Below, piece after piece: positions 17,866 through 27,883 of a stretch of 61,708 nt of DNA. The stretch spans positions 1 to 61,708 of the forward strand of contig NZ_RJVQ01000015.1 in assembly GCF_003856525.1 (NCBI RefSeq), read 5' to 3'. A model generated the notes under the pieces. The model was not told the origin of the DNA. It did not search any database and worked only from the letters and a program-made list of their open reading frames with translations. Numbering within the stretch: the first letter of the stretch is position 1; each line of letters opens with the position of its first letter. Source of the stretch: Vibrio viridaestus (GTDB lineage Bacteria; Pseudomonadota; Gammaproteobacteria; Enterobacterales; Vibrionaceae). Position numbers and translations under genes: made by a program.

Positions 17866-18477
17866 TTGGATACCTATTTCAGTTTTGCTGCTATTGCATT
17901 AGCCGTTGTATATATGCCTGGCCCAGGTACCTTAAAATCCATCACGAACGCGATTAACTTTGGTTTTCAAGGATCGGTCGTTGGGATATCAGGTCTAACG
18001 CTGGGCGTTTGTTCTGTCGCTCTGTTCTCTGCTACAAGTCTGGGGCTGCTGTTGGTGTCCTCGCCTATGGCTTTTAAAGTGGTTTCTTATTGCGGATCTG
18101 CCTACTTATTTTACTTGGGACTTAAACTGTGGTTTAGCAGCCGCAAGACTCAGGTGATTTCTACTGACGTGGTTTTCAAAAAGAGGCAAGTGTTTGGGGA
18201 AGGTGTCCTGTTACAATTTAGTAACCCGAATGCTATCCTGTTCTTCTTTTCTGTTTTCCCTCACTTTATCAAGCCAGATGAAAGCTACGTTGTACAGTTT
18301 TCGGTGTTGGTAGGGATATTCAGTCTGGCATTTATCTGTGCGCATTCAACCTATGCGTTACTCGCCTATAAGGCCAAAACACTCTTCCTGGGCGAACATC
18401 GGCACTGGTTGAATAGGAGCAATGCTATCCTGTTTATATTGTTGGCTATCTACTTAGTATGGAGTTCATCCGTTTAA
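17866..18477 (+). CDS. LysE/RhtB-family exporter
   Basis: A 203-aa inner-membrane protein with about six membrane segments. The family signature MPGPGTLKSITNAINFGFQG lies near the N-terminus and FSNPNAILFFFSVFP in the middle. Members export amino acids or related small molecules. The start is TTG 17866; the ribosome site is weak. It lies downstream of a LysR gene and upstream of a VOC protein, 28 nt from the latter's ribosome site region. Confidence 0.92.
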   Translation: MDTYFSFAAIALAVVYMPGPGTLKSITNAINFGFQGSVVGISGLTLGVCSVALFSATSLGLLLVSSPMAFKVVSYCGSAYLFYLGLKLWFSSRKTQVISTDVVFKKRQVFGEGVLLQFSNPNAILFFFSVFPHFIKPDESYVVQFSVLVGIFSLAFICAHSTYALLAYKAKTLFLGEHRHWLNRSNAILFILLAIYLVWSSSV

Positions 18478-18507
18478 TCACGTCATAACTTCAAAGGAGA
18501 AAGGAAT

Positions 18508-18891
18508 TTGAACATTAAGCACCTTGACCATTTTGTTTTAACCGTGGCTGATATTCCGACATCGGTGGCTTTCTTTCAATCGGTGATGGGTATGAATGCT
18601 GTCACCTTCGGAGAAGGACGAGTCGCCTTGGAATATGGTCAGCAAAAGATCAATTTGCACCAGCTAGGCAGTGAGTTTGAGCCTAAGGCACAACATGTAC
18701 AAGCGGGTAGTGCCGATCTCTGTTTTATCATTGACGGGGACCTAGAAAGCGCAATGCAACATGTTCAGGCTCAAGGGATAAAAATTATAGAAGGGCCTGT
18801 CAATCGAACGGGAGCGCTGGGGCCGATTACTTCCTTTTACTTTCGCGATCCTGATGGAAATCTGATTGAGTGCTCCGTGTATTATTCTTAA
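18508..18891 (+). CDS. VOC-family (glyoxalase-like) protein
   Basis: A 127-aa vicinal-oxygen-chelate protein with two beta-alpha-beta-beta-beta units: LDHFVLTVADIPTSVAFFQS at the start and FYFRDPDGNLIECSVY at the end. The metal-ligand positions His5 and Glu near the C-terminus are present. This pattern resembles the fosfomycin/virulence-type VOC proteins. The start is TTG 18508 behind AAAGGAG. It is probably cotranscribed with the LysE exporter. The substrate is unknown. Confidence 0.9.
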   Translation: MNIKHLDHFVLTVADIPTSVAFFQSVMGMNAVTFGEGRVALEYGQQKINLHQLGSEFEPKAQHVQAGSADLCFIIDGDLESAMQHVQAQGIKIIEGPVNRTGALGPITSFYFRDPDGNLIECSVYYS

Positions 18892-19208
18892 CACGTTGAA
18901 AATGCTTTAATTAACTCGTATTTATATGAATCAAATAGGAACTCGAAACCACTTTGTCCAAAGACTAGTAACTCAATCTAATTAATAGAGATAACACCAA
19001 GGCCACTCCAAATAGAATATGCGATACCGAAGGGCATAGATTTAAGAGGTAACGACAAAAAAGATAGATACTAAAGCCTAAACCTGAATGAAGAGAGCGG
19101 CTTAGTAAAAATCATCTATATACTTCAAACTCAAATCGTAATTAATTTGCCAATATTGTAATTTGAGGTTGACGATAGCACACTCTTAAGTGTGCTATCC
19201 ATTCGTAG
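18892..19208. other. Intergenic region with a terminal hairpin
   Basis: About 317 nt between convergent genes with no supportable gene. It ends in a 10-bp hairpin (19174-19183 with 19190-19199, loop TCTTAA), 10 nt after the stop of the minus-strand oxidoreductase. It has no T-tract but could terminate or stabilise that transcript. Confidence 0.5.
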
Positions 19209-20330
19209 TTATTCTAGGTTTACCCAAGTAGCGTTTTTATATGAATCCTCAGCAGCATCAATGACTTTTGTTACTTCCCAGGCAGCTCTGAAATCAGGCC
19301 ACATAGGCGCATCACTGGCAATTCCTTCGATAAGGTCACGAATTTCGACTGCTTTCATATCGTTATATCCAAGACCATGACCGGCTGAAACACAGAAATT
19401 TTCATAATCAGGATGTTCTGGTCCGGTTAAAATTGTTCTGAACCCTTGTCTGGCTTTTTGATCTTCGGCAGTAAATAATTGCAGTTCAGACAAATGTTCC
19501 TGATCATAAATGATGGTTCCCTTGGTTCCGGTAACTTCAAACCAAAGTCCGTTCTTGCGTCCCCAGGCAATTCGCGATGATTCAATGGTTCCGATCGCGC
19601 CATTTTCAAAACGCACCATCATATGAACCTGATCGTCGTTTTCGATAGTTTGAGGCGTCGTATTATTTGGTTCGTATCTGGTTTTGTTGACCGTGCTCAT
19701 ATCCGCACAAAGGGAAGAAATTGGTGAAACAAGGAATTGAGCCATATTGATAATATGTGAGCCCATATCACCTAACGCACCAGTACCGGAAAATTCACGT
19801 TTTAAACGCCAGCTGAAAGGTACTTTTTCATCAGCCAGATAGTCTTCGTTAAATGTACCTCTGAAGTGAACCACATCACCAATTTCACCATTAGCGATGA
19901 TCTGTTTGGCCAATTGAACGGTAGGATTTTTAATGTAGTTAAAACCGGTTAGTGTTTTTACTCCCGCTTCTTCTGCTGCCAATGTCATGATTTTGGCATC
20001 TTCAGAATTTAGGGCCAGAGGCTTTTCTGAATAAACATGTTTACCATTTTTAATCGCGGCAAGTGCAATATCTTTGTGTAAAAAGTTAGGAGCGCAGATA
20101 TCTACAATATCGATGTTTGGATCGCTAACCAGTTGTTGCCATTCGTCTGTATAGCGATTAAATCCAAATTCTTCTGCTTTTTGTTTTGCAAGATCAACAT
20201 TAACATCAGCAATCATTTCACATTCGATCGATGCGGTAAGTGGGAACACAGCACTGGCATTTCGATACGCAATCGCATGTGCTTTGCCCATATATCCAGT
20301 ACCAATCATACCAATACGTAGATTTTTCAT
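19209..20330 (-). CDS. Gfo/Idh/MocA-family oxidoreductase
   Basis: A 373-aa NAD(P)-dependent sugar or cyclitol dehydrogenase. The Rossmann motif is IGMIGTGYMGKAHAIAY, followed by EKPLAL with the conserved lysine in the catalytic EKP motif. The C-terminal substrate domain contains the GALGDMGSHIINMAQFL histidine motif. The start is set at ATG 20330 behind AAAGGA; an upstream ATG at 20381 adds 17 atypical residues. It is divergent from an AraC regulator 122 nt away. It probably oxidises a sugar, cyclitol or keto-sugar together with the neighbouring dehydrogenase genes. Confidence 0.92.
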   Translation of the reverse strand: MKNLRIGMIGTGYMGKAHAIAYRNASAVFPLTASIECEMIADVNVDLAKQKAEEFGFNRYTDEWQQLVSDPNIDIVDICAPNFLHKDIALAAIKNGKHVYSEKPLALNSEDAKIMTLAAEEAGVKTLTGFNYIKNPTVQLAKQIIANGEIGDVVHFRGTFNEDYLADEKVPFSWRLKREFSGTGALGDMGSHIINMAQFLVSPISSLCADMSTVNKTRYEPNNTTPQTIENDDQVHMMVRFENGAIGTIESSRIAWGRKNGLWFEVTGTKGTIIYDQEHLSELQLFTAEDQKARQGFRTILTGPEHPDYENFCVSAGHGLGYNDMKAVEIRDLIEGIASDAPMWPDFRAAWEVTKVIDAAEDSYKNATWVNLE

Positions 20331-20452
20331 AGTCCAATCCTTTTTATTCTTCATGTTATTTTTTGTGTGAGACAGATTCATAAATTCAATTTAGTTTCAC
20401 GCTATTCTTTGTCCACGAGATTAATCATAAAATTAGAGAAGGCTGTGAGTAC

Positions 20453-21265
20453 ATGTCCGAAATATTCGACAATATATCTGAAATTAATTTCGATGGTTTG
20501 AAGGAGGTCTATTTTGGTAGTGTAAAATATCCGCCTGGAGGTTACCATGGCCCGAGAATTCAGCGTGGGTTGCAGCTATTTCATTTGCTATCTGGTGAGG
20601 TGACTTTTTATGTTGAAAAAGTTGAAGTGAATCTCAAACCAGGTGATTTTTGTCTGTTACTTCCCGGTCAGCATGAATTTCATCAATTCAGTAAAGATCA
20701 GGAAAGCCACCATACATGGTGTCAGTTAGATTTTTATGAACGACCTGATTATTACAACGATATTATTAAAAACGCACCGTTAGTGACCGAGCAGAATATG
20801 GATTTGCTGCGTTTTATGGAATTAGGACTGTCTTTAACCAGAAATCCCGTTATCCCGACAGTGGAATCGTTGATGTTACTCGGTCCGGCACTCATTCGTT
20901 ATTACATTAACTATGCGAACGGTTATACATCTGAGTCTTCAGAAACAAAAATACCGCGCGCAATTACCAAAGCCTGTGACTATATGAGTGCGCACCTTGC
21001 CGAACCGATCACGCTCTCACAAATAGCTGAGGACGCAAACATAACAGCCAATCATCTGGTGGTGATTTTTAATAAATATTTATCTATTACACCGATGAAA
21101 TACTTGTGGAGATTGCGCTGTCAACAGGCGGCGGTACTACTTAAAGGGACCAGTATTCCCATCGGTAATATTGCGGACCAATTTGGCTTTAGCACGCAAT
21201 ATCACTTTTCCAGATTATTTAAGCAGCATTATGGTGTCGCTCCTTCCATATACAGGAAAAATTAG
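20453..21265 (+). CDS. AraC-family regulator with cupin sensor domain
   Basis: A 270-aa activator. The N-terminal AraC_binding cupin includes GLQLFHLLSGEVTFYVEKVE and LKPGDFCLLLPGQHEFHQF. The C-terminal double HTH includes ITLSQIAEDANITANHLVVI and IGNIADQFGFSTQYHFSRLF. It is intact and divergent from the Gfo/Idh/MocA gene, which is its likely target. Its stop lies inside the terminator hairpin of the convergent cytochrome gene. Confidence 0.93.
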   Translation: MSEIFDNISEINFDGLKEVYFGSVKYPPGGYHGPRIQRGLQLFHLLSGEVTFYVEKVEVNLKPGDFCLLLPGQHEFHQFSKDQESHHTWCQLDFYERPDYYNDIIKNAPLVTEQNMDLLRFMELGLSLTRNPVIPTVESLMLLGPALIRYYINYANGYTSESSETKIPRAITKACDYMSAHLAEPITLSQIAEDANITANHLVVIFNKYLSITPMKYLWRLRCQQAAVLLKGTSIPIGNIADQFGFSTQYHFSRLFKQHYGVAPSIYRKN

Positions 21266-21290
21266 CGCCATTTGATACGCAAATGGCGCT
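21264..21290 (-). terminator. Intrinsic terminator of the three-subunit dehydrogenase operon
   Basis: Arms AGCGCCATTT (21264-21273) and AAATGGCGCT (21281-21290) form a perfect 10-bp stem with a 7-nt loop. On the minus strand it lies four bases after the cytochrome stop and is followed by AATTTTT. It may also act for the convergent AraC gene. Confidence 0.75.
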
Positions 21291-21294
21291 CAGC

Positions 21295-22602
21295 TTATTG
21301 ATTAAGTTGCTCTGGCAGTTGTAATAATTTTCTCAATTCCTTTACATCTTTTTCGGATACTTCATTCGCTGTATTACCCCAACTATTTCTAATGTAGGTT
21401 ATAGCAGCTGCAACTTGTTTGTCGGATAATTTCCAGGCAAAGCTCGGCATAGCGCCACTTGTTGGATTAGATTGTGTCACAGCTCCTCTTCCTCCCTGGA
21501 GCACAGTCGTAATGAGAGATGATGCATTAGGCGAGACTACACCAGGATTATTTGCTAACCCTGCTGCTAGATTTGGAATGCCATGACCATTACTATTGTG
21601 GCATGCAGAGCAATTTATACTGTATACAATTGAGCCTAGCTTCATCGATTCATTTGTGGGTGGGGGCGAGGAAACTTTTCGGTGTGGGGAAGGTGGTGTT
21701 GATTTTAAATACACGGAAATAGCTTGTAGATCTGTGGTGCTTAGATATTGCGTTGAATTAAAGACCGCTTCAGCCATTGGTCCTGATGCAACGGATACAT
21801 GATTACTACCGACATGAAGGTAATCCATTATCTGCGCGTTAGTCCAACTACCAATGCCAGTAGTCGGATTAGACGTTATGTCTGGTGCAAACCAATTCCC
21901 TAGTTGTCCTCCATGTAAATACTCGTCTTTATCACCACCAAAAATATTTTTTGGTGTATGGCATGACGCGCAGTGTTCAAGTCCTTGGACAAGATATGCA
22001 CCACGATTCCATTCCTCAGAAGCATTTGAAATTTTTTGGAATCCTTTATTATCAAAAAATAGAAGATTCCAACCCATCATAGCCAATCTAATATTGTACG
22101 GAAATGGAAGATTAGTTTTGGGAGAGGGCTTACTAACAGGTTTTAATGACCGAATATACATCCATAAGTCATGCATATCAGAATTGCTGACTTTCACGTA
22201 AGCATTATAAGGCATTGCAGGATATAAAAATTTTCCATCTTTACCCCTACCGTGTCTCACTGCGTTAAAAAAGTCTCTCTCAGTCCAATTACCAATACCG
22301 AACTCGGGATCCGGAGTGATATTTGTAGAGTATATTTGGCCAAATGGTGTTTCAATTGCATATCCACCAGCATATTTATCTTTACTCTCTGGAGATGTAT
22401 GACAAGCAACACAGTCTCCCGCAAGCGCTATATATTTGCCTCTTTCAACGGCCGCCATATCGTTTTTGGTGAGTGGAGTTTTTGCTGTTATTACGTTGTC
22501 TGCTACGTCATCTGATGATGTATCGTTATTTAGCAATAATAAAAAGCCAACGGCGAGCATACAAATTATTGTTATGCTGAAAAATACGGTTGTTTTTTTC
22601 AT
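21295..22602 (-). CDS. Triheme cytochrome c subunit of a membrane FAD dehydrogenase
   Basis: A 435-aa protein with an N-terminal hydrophobic anchor (residues ~5-25) and three CxxCH heme c sites: CVACH (64-68), CASCH (211-215) and CSACH (331-335). This is the layout of the cytochrome subunit of gluconate 2-dehydrogenase, alcohol dehydrogenase and FAD-glucose dehydrogenase complexes. It should pass electrons from the GMC subunit to ubiquinone or the respiratory chain on the periplasmic side. It starts 3 nt after the GMC stop, so the two are tightly coupled. Confidence 0.93.
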   Translation of the reverse strand: MKKTTVFFSITIICMLAVGFLLLLNNDTSSDDVADNVITAKTPLTKNDMAAVERGKYIALAGDCVACHTSPESKDKYAGGYAIETPFGQIYSTNITPDPEFGIGNWTERDFFNAVRHGRGKDGKFLYPAMPYNAYVKVSNSDMHDLWMYIRSLKPVSKPSPKTNLPFPYNIRLAMMGWNLLFFDNKGFQKISNASEEWNRGAYLVQGLEHCASCHTPKNIFGGDKDEYLHGGQLGNWFAPDITSNPTTGIGSWTNAQIMDYLHVGSNHVSVASGPMAEAVFNSTQYLSTTDLQAISVYLKSTPPSPHRKVSSPPPTNESMKLGSIVYSINCSACHNSNGHGIPNLAAGLANNPGVVSPNASSLITTVLQGGRGAVTQSNPTSGAMPSFAWKLSDKQVAAAITYIRNSWGNTANEVSEKDVKELRKLLQLPEQLNQ

Positions 22603-22605
22603 TTA

Positions 22606-24378
22606 TCAAACCTCCACCAATGGACCAGGATTTTGACGATACTTCTCTATAATCGCTTTTGCTGTCCATAAGCTGAGGGCACCGATGGTTCCTGTTGGAT
22701 TATATCCTGCATTATTTGGAAACGATGAAGCCCCAAGAACGAAAACATTATGTTGGTCCCACGATTGTTGATAACGGTTTATAGCGCTTGTCTCTGGGTC
22801 ATTGCCCATTACTGCGCCACCAATAGTGTGGTCGCTTGCGAAGTTATAGGGAGAGTAGTGTCCACTAGCAGAATTAGTTCCTATTACTGTTTTTGCGCCC
22901 ATAGCTAAACCAATTGCAACGCTTTTCTCCTCGATAAATTTAGCGGACAATCGATCATTATCATTGTAATCAAATGTGACTCTAAGTAGCGGTAATCCAT
23001 AGTCATCGGTATATTCTGGGTCGAGGTCTAGGTAATAGTCTTCGTGTGAATAACTAGTGCCTTGTCCAAAAATAAATGTCGCGTTTTGAAATGCATGCGT
23101 ATACGCTTTCTTCCAATCTTTACCCCACCTAGGTGTCCCAGGAGGAAGTGCATCTGCATTTCCGATAGGGCGAGCTCCTCTGGCGACAACTAATATTCCA
23201 GCACCTCCAATGAAACCTAGAGATTTATGATCAAAATTATCTCCATTAAAGTCGTCAATTTGAGATGACAACGCACCAGCACCAATAAACTGGTTTAAAT
23301 TCTCATCTTCAAAAAACAGATTTGCTCCGGATACAGTTTGAAAGCTATACGCTCTACCAACTACACCTGTTTTAGTCACTGGATCATAGGGCGTTCCTAA
23401 TTTCGAGAGCAACATCAGTCTTACATTCTGCATTTGAAAAGCGGATAGAATGACGATGTCTGCAGGCTGGTACCATTCTTTATTATTTTTGTCGAGGAAC
23501 GTTACGCCCGTCGCGGTTTTACCGTCTTCTGATTTATCTACTCTGATAACAGTCGAGTCAGTTAGTACGCTAAAGTTGTCTCTTTGCATTAATGCGGGTA
23601 CTACGCATGCATTTGGACTTGATTTAGAAAAATTACCACAACCGTAGTAAAGACAGTATCCACAGTAGGTGCATGGTCCCATTCTTACACCGAGTGGGTT
23701 GACATAAGCTTTAGATGCTTGACCTGCGGGAACCATAAAAGGGTGATAACCAAGACTAGATGTTGCTTCCGAAAACATGTCAGTGAGACGCATACTTTCA
23801 AGAGGTGGTAGGGGATACTCACTCATTCTGTTTCCCTCGAATGGATTTCCACCGGAAACGATTTTACCTTTTAATTTGCCTGCCTTACCGGAAACCCCTG
23901 CTATTTTTTCGAAACGCTCGTAAAATGGTTCCAGTTCCTCGTAAGTTACTCCCCAATCTTGCAAAATAAGTCCTGGACTAATTTGAGATTTACCATAGCG
24001 TTTAACTGTTTGAGTGTAGGGTTGGAAATCATATGGTGAAAAGCGCCATGCCATTCCAGCCCAGTGTGTTCCCGAACCGCCAACGTTATAGCCCATTTCA
24101 TTGAGGTTCCAATCTCTTGATGGAAGCGCTTTTTGACTAGAATCATTTCTGAATGTCGTTGTTTCTACGGCGGGTGGAAGTAGCATACCGCGACGAGTAT
24201 CCCAACGAAGTTCGTCGGTATCAATTGACGGTGGGAAATCAGTAGCTGTTTCCCACCAAGGACCACGCTCGATTGCAACAACATTAAGTCCTGCTCGTGT
24301 GAGTTCTTCGGCCATCAAGGAACCACACCAGCCTAACCCAACAATAACAGCATCAACTTTTGGACGACTATTGCTCAT
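22606..24378 (-). CDS. GMC-family FAD dehydrogenase, catalytic subunit
   Basis: A 590-aa flavoprotein of the gluconate 2-dehydrogenase/FAD-glucose dehydrogenase large-subunit group. The FAD-binding motif VGLGWCGSLMAEELTRAG is at the N-terminus and YNVGGSGTHWAGMAWRF near residue 98. The cysteine cluster CTYCGYCLYYGC (Cys 236, 239, 242, 247) with Cys258 probably holds the 3Fe-4S centre known in this subgroup. Candidate active-site residues are His517 (SDHTIGGAVMG) and the asparagines in FPNNAGYNPTG. It has no signal peptide and should be exported with the Tat-signal small subunit. The substrate may be a sugar, glycoside or cyclitol. Confidence 0.93.
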   Translation of the reverse strand: MSNSRPKVDAVIVGLGWCGSLMAEELTRAGLNVVAIERGPWWETATDFPPSIDTDELRWDTRRGMLLPPAVETTTFRNDSSQKALPSRDWNLNEMGYNVGGSGTHWAGMAWRFSPYDFQPYTQTVKRYGKSQISPGLILQDWGVTYEELEPFYERFEKIAGVSGKAGKLKGKIVSGGNPFEGNRMSEYPLPPLESMRLTDMFSEATSSLGYHPFMVPAGQASKAYVNPLGVRMGPCTYCGYCLYYGCGNFSKSSPNACVVPALMQRDNFSVLTDSTVIRVDKSEDGKTATGVTFLDKNNKEWYQPADIVILSAFQMQNVRLMLLSKLGTPYDPVTKTGVVGRAYSFQTVSGANLFFEDENLNQFIGAGALSSQIDDFNGDNFDHKSLGFIGGAGILVVARGARPIGNADALPPGTPRWGKDWKKAYTHAFQNATFIFGQGTSYSHEDYYLDLDPEYTDDYGLPLLRVTFDYNDNDRLSAKFIEEKSVAIGLAMGAKTVIGTNSASGHYSPYNFASDHTIGGAVMGNDPETSAINRYQQSWDQHNVFVLGASSFPNNAGYNPTGTIGALSLWTAKAIIEKYRQNPGPLVEV

Positions 24379-24401
24379 TTTTTTTCCTTTACGACTTAAG
24401 A

Positions 24402-25109
24402 TTATAAAGAGTTATCTATCAAACTAGTGGGAATGATGTCTAAGCGCTGACCTTTCTTACCCAGCAGGTCTCTGAAATCATAACGAGCGCCAGGAAAGCC
24501 AATCATCTTCCAACTTGTCATATCTTTATTGCCGCCATAAATAGGATCTGAAAGAAAGCCCTCCCTGACATTTTGTAAAAGCAATTCAAAAAACTCTTTT
24601 GTATCTATTTCTTTGCCAAGATTATATTCATTTTTCTCCATTGCGCTGAGCACAAGGTTTTGCTGTGACTCAGCAAGATCTTTGAAATTTTTATTGAAAT
24701 CTGCGTTCGTCGAGAGGTCCAAAGCAATCAGTCCTCTACGATATCGTTCTGCGGGTGTATAGGGGGTTTGAGGCCCTTGCTCTTTTGTGCCCTTTATAAA
24801 ACGTCCTCTGCGATAGACCGTTGATGCTTTTCCATAATCACCTGCAAGCTGCCTATCTATGAATATGGCACATCCAGCGTCTCGTCCACCTAAACTAAAC
24901 TCGTCAGAGGGGATAAATCGCTCTGCGATTTCTTCGATGGTCTCGAGTTCATGTTTTGATAAAAATTGGAGGCCACCATGCTTTGAAGATATTTTTGGAA
25001 GAGATACTTCACCTGGTGTCCATGGTTGACCACCACTAATTTCTTTACCGAGTACGGTCGATGCGGCTCCAAGTGCCGCGATAGAACCGAGAAATGTTCG
25101 TCGCTTCAT
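24402..25109 (-). CDS. Gluconate 2-dehydrogenase subunit 3-family protein (Tat-exported small subunit)
   Basis: A 235-aa protein with a twin-arginine signal (MKRRTFLGSIAALGAA). The body matches the subunit-3 family, with ETIEEIAERFIPSDEFSLGG and REGFLSDPIYGGNKDMTSWK. In characterised complexes this subunit carries the catalytic GMC subunit through the Tat pathway and is needed for its FAD loading. It is the first gene of the three-gene operon, 23 nt before the catalytic subunit. Confidence 0.92.
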   Translation of the reverse strand: MKRRTFLGSIAALGAASTVLGKEISGGQPWTPGEVSLPKISSKHGGLQFLSKHELETIEEIAERFIPSDEFSLGGRDAGCAIFIDRQLAGDYGKASTVYRRGRFIKGTKEQGPQTPYTPAERYRRGLIALDLSTNADFNKNFKDLAESQQNLVLSAMEKNEYNLGKEIDTKEFFELLLQNVREGFLSDPIYGGNKDMTSWKMIGFPGARYDFRDLLGKKGQRLDIIPTSLIDNSL

Positions 25110-25476
25110 ATTATTTCCTGTGTACTGACTTTATGAAATTGTTATTTATCACGAGCGAGACTTACTCAATATACAGAAACGTAATGAGGACATGCATTAG
25201 ATGTAGTGAATATGAATATTGGAAAGGACTCATGATTAAAGTTTGATGATTAACAAAGAAGACGATTAAATTCTGGGGCAATTCAATTACTCTTCTTGTT
25301 AATCATCACTACTAGTGTAACCAAATATTACAAAAGTTAATAACCTTATAATGATGGCTTTCCATCATTTAAAGTATTGATTTTTAATATGTATTTAATA
25401 TAAATTTTCTATTTGTTTTTTTATCTAGGCTAAGTGGTAAAATTACGAATAAGTTAATAAGTAAGATATTAAAACG
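25110..25476. promoter_or_regulatory. Divergent control region with a large inverted repeat
   Basis: The gap between the dehydrogenase operon and a LacI-type gene holds a long inverted repeat. Arm 25245-25262 (GATGATTAACAAAGAAGA) pairs with 25291-25307 except for one extra base, with 28 nt between. Its position suggests operators or a looped control element for the divergent LacI-type regulator. The rest is AT-rich and could hold both promoters; I cannot fix their boxes. Confidence 0.5.
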
Positions 25477-26487
25477 ATGAAAAAATCGACACTTTCTTTG
25501 ATTGCGGAAAAAGCTAAAGTTGGAATTGCTACTGTTGATAGGGTGATAAATGAGAGAGGTGGAGTCTCTCCTAAAACAGCAGAAAAAGTGATTAAAGCAG
25601 CAAGAGATCTTAACTTTAATAGAATATTACCTGAAATATATCAACCTCCATGGGAGGTGGAGATTATTTTAAGTACAAATCCATCGTCTTTTTTTAAGTA
25701 TATTTTGTCTGGCTTTAATAAAATAATTAAGTATCACCAATATCGTAATGTAAGATTAAGATATACGTTAATATCAGAAGAAAATCCAGATAGACTCGCT
25801 TCTCACTTATTTAATAGTTCTGAGAATTTTGATGGTATTATCGTTTTCGCAAATGATACGCCTGAAATATATAGTGCGTTAGAGGAGTGCTATAAAAAAG
25901 GCACTCCAGTCATAACTCTCGCAACAGATTTACCCTTTAGCAAACGCCTTTGCCATGTAGGTATAGATCAATATCAGATTGGTCGGACTGCAGCATCACT
26001 TATGGTAAAAACGGCTCAGAATTATGGGAATATTCTGTTGATTAGTGGACGATTTGATTATCAGGCTCATATACAGAGAATGCGCGGGTTCACCGACGTA
26101 ATTAAATCAAAAGAAAATTTCTGTGTCAGTCAAATTAATTATGGTAATGATAACCCAGACATTATTGCAAAGTTACTTGTAGAATATAAATCAAGGAGTC
26201 TGGTTGGTATTTATAATTCTGGCGCTGGTAATAGTGCGATAGGTGCGTGGTTGAAAATGAACAAGAATGACATGAAATGTTCATTTATTAGTCATGAGAT
26301 CTATGAAACAACAACGACTCTTCTTGAACAAGGCATACTTTCTTTTGCATTAGATCAGAATGCCCTCCGTCATGCCGAGCTATCATTAGATATTATGTTC
26401 AATTATTTATCTGGTAATCTTATGCCATCTGAATATGGTGATGGTAAGGTGAATTTTAATATATTTACAGATGAGAATTTATATTAA
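25477..26487 (+). CDS. LacI-family transcriptional regulator
   Basis: A 336-aa regulator with a full LacI HTH (LSLIAEKAKVGIATVDRVIN) and a periplasmic-binding-protein-like effector domain (peripla_BP_4 type: IIVFANDTPEIYSALEECYK; GNILLISGRFDYQAHIQRMR). The HTH reads VGIATVDRVINERGGVS, a variant seen in regulators whose effector domain resembles ribose or inositol binding proteins. It is divergent from the dehydrogenase operon and upstream of an iolG-like gene and sugar transporter, so it probably controls one or both. Confidence 0.92.
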   Translation: MKKSTLSLIAEKAKVGIATVDRVINERGGVSPKTAEKVIKAARDLNFNRILPEIYQPPWEVEIILSTNPSSFFKYILSGFNKIIKYHQYRNVRLRYTLISEENPDRLASHLFNSSENFDGIIVFANDTPEIYSALEECYKKGTPVITLATDLPFSKRLCHVGIDQYQIGRTAASLMVKTAQNYGNILLISGRFDYQAHIQRMRGFTDVIKSKENFCVSQINYGNDNPDIIAKLLVEYKSRSLVGIYNSGAGNSAIGAWLKMNKNDMKCSFISHEIYETTTTLLEQGILSFALDQNALRHAELSLDIMFNYLSGNLMPSEYGDGKVNFNIFTDENLY

Positions 26488-26719
26488 ACTGATTGTGTAG
26501 TTACAACGCAACTAATTGAGTTTTTTATACTCTGTAATTATTGTCTATTGTACATCGTGTTTTAAAACTATTGATGGGATTTAATCAAAAAAGTTCTTAT
26601 GTAAGAAATTAAAAATCGACACCCATCTCATACACACTTTCTCAGAGTGAATAGAATCGTCCATACATTAAATATGTAATTTAAATTTCTGTACTCTCAT
26701 AATTATTCTATGAATCTGA

Positions 26720-27739
<1,020 letters not shown>

Positions 27740-27883
27740 TAATCGATTTTAAATTCAGAAAGCTAATTACGTTTTCCTTTCAGTAGTGCTTATTTTTATG
27801 CACTGGATTAAGGAGGTTGTATTTTGCTCCACAACAACAGCCTCCTTATTTTAGAAATTAATATAAGTCTATCCGGAGGCTTT

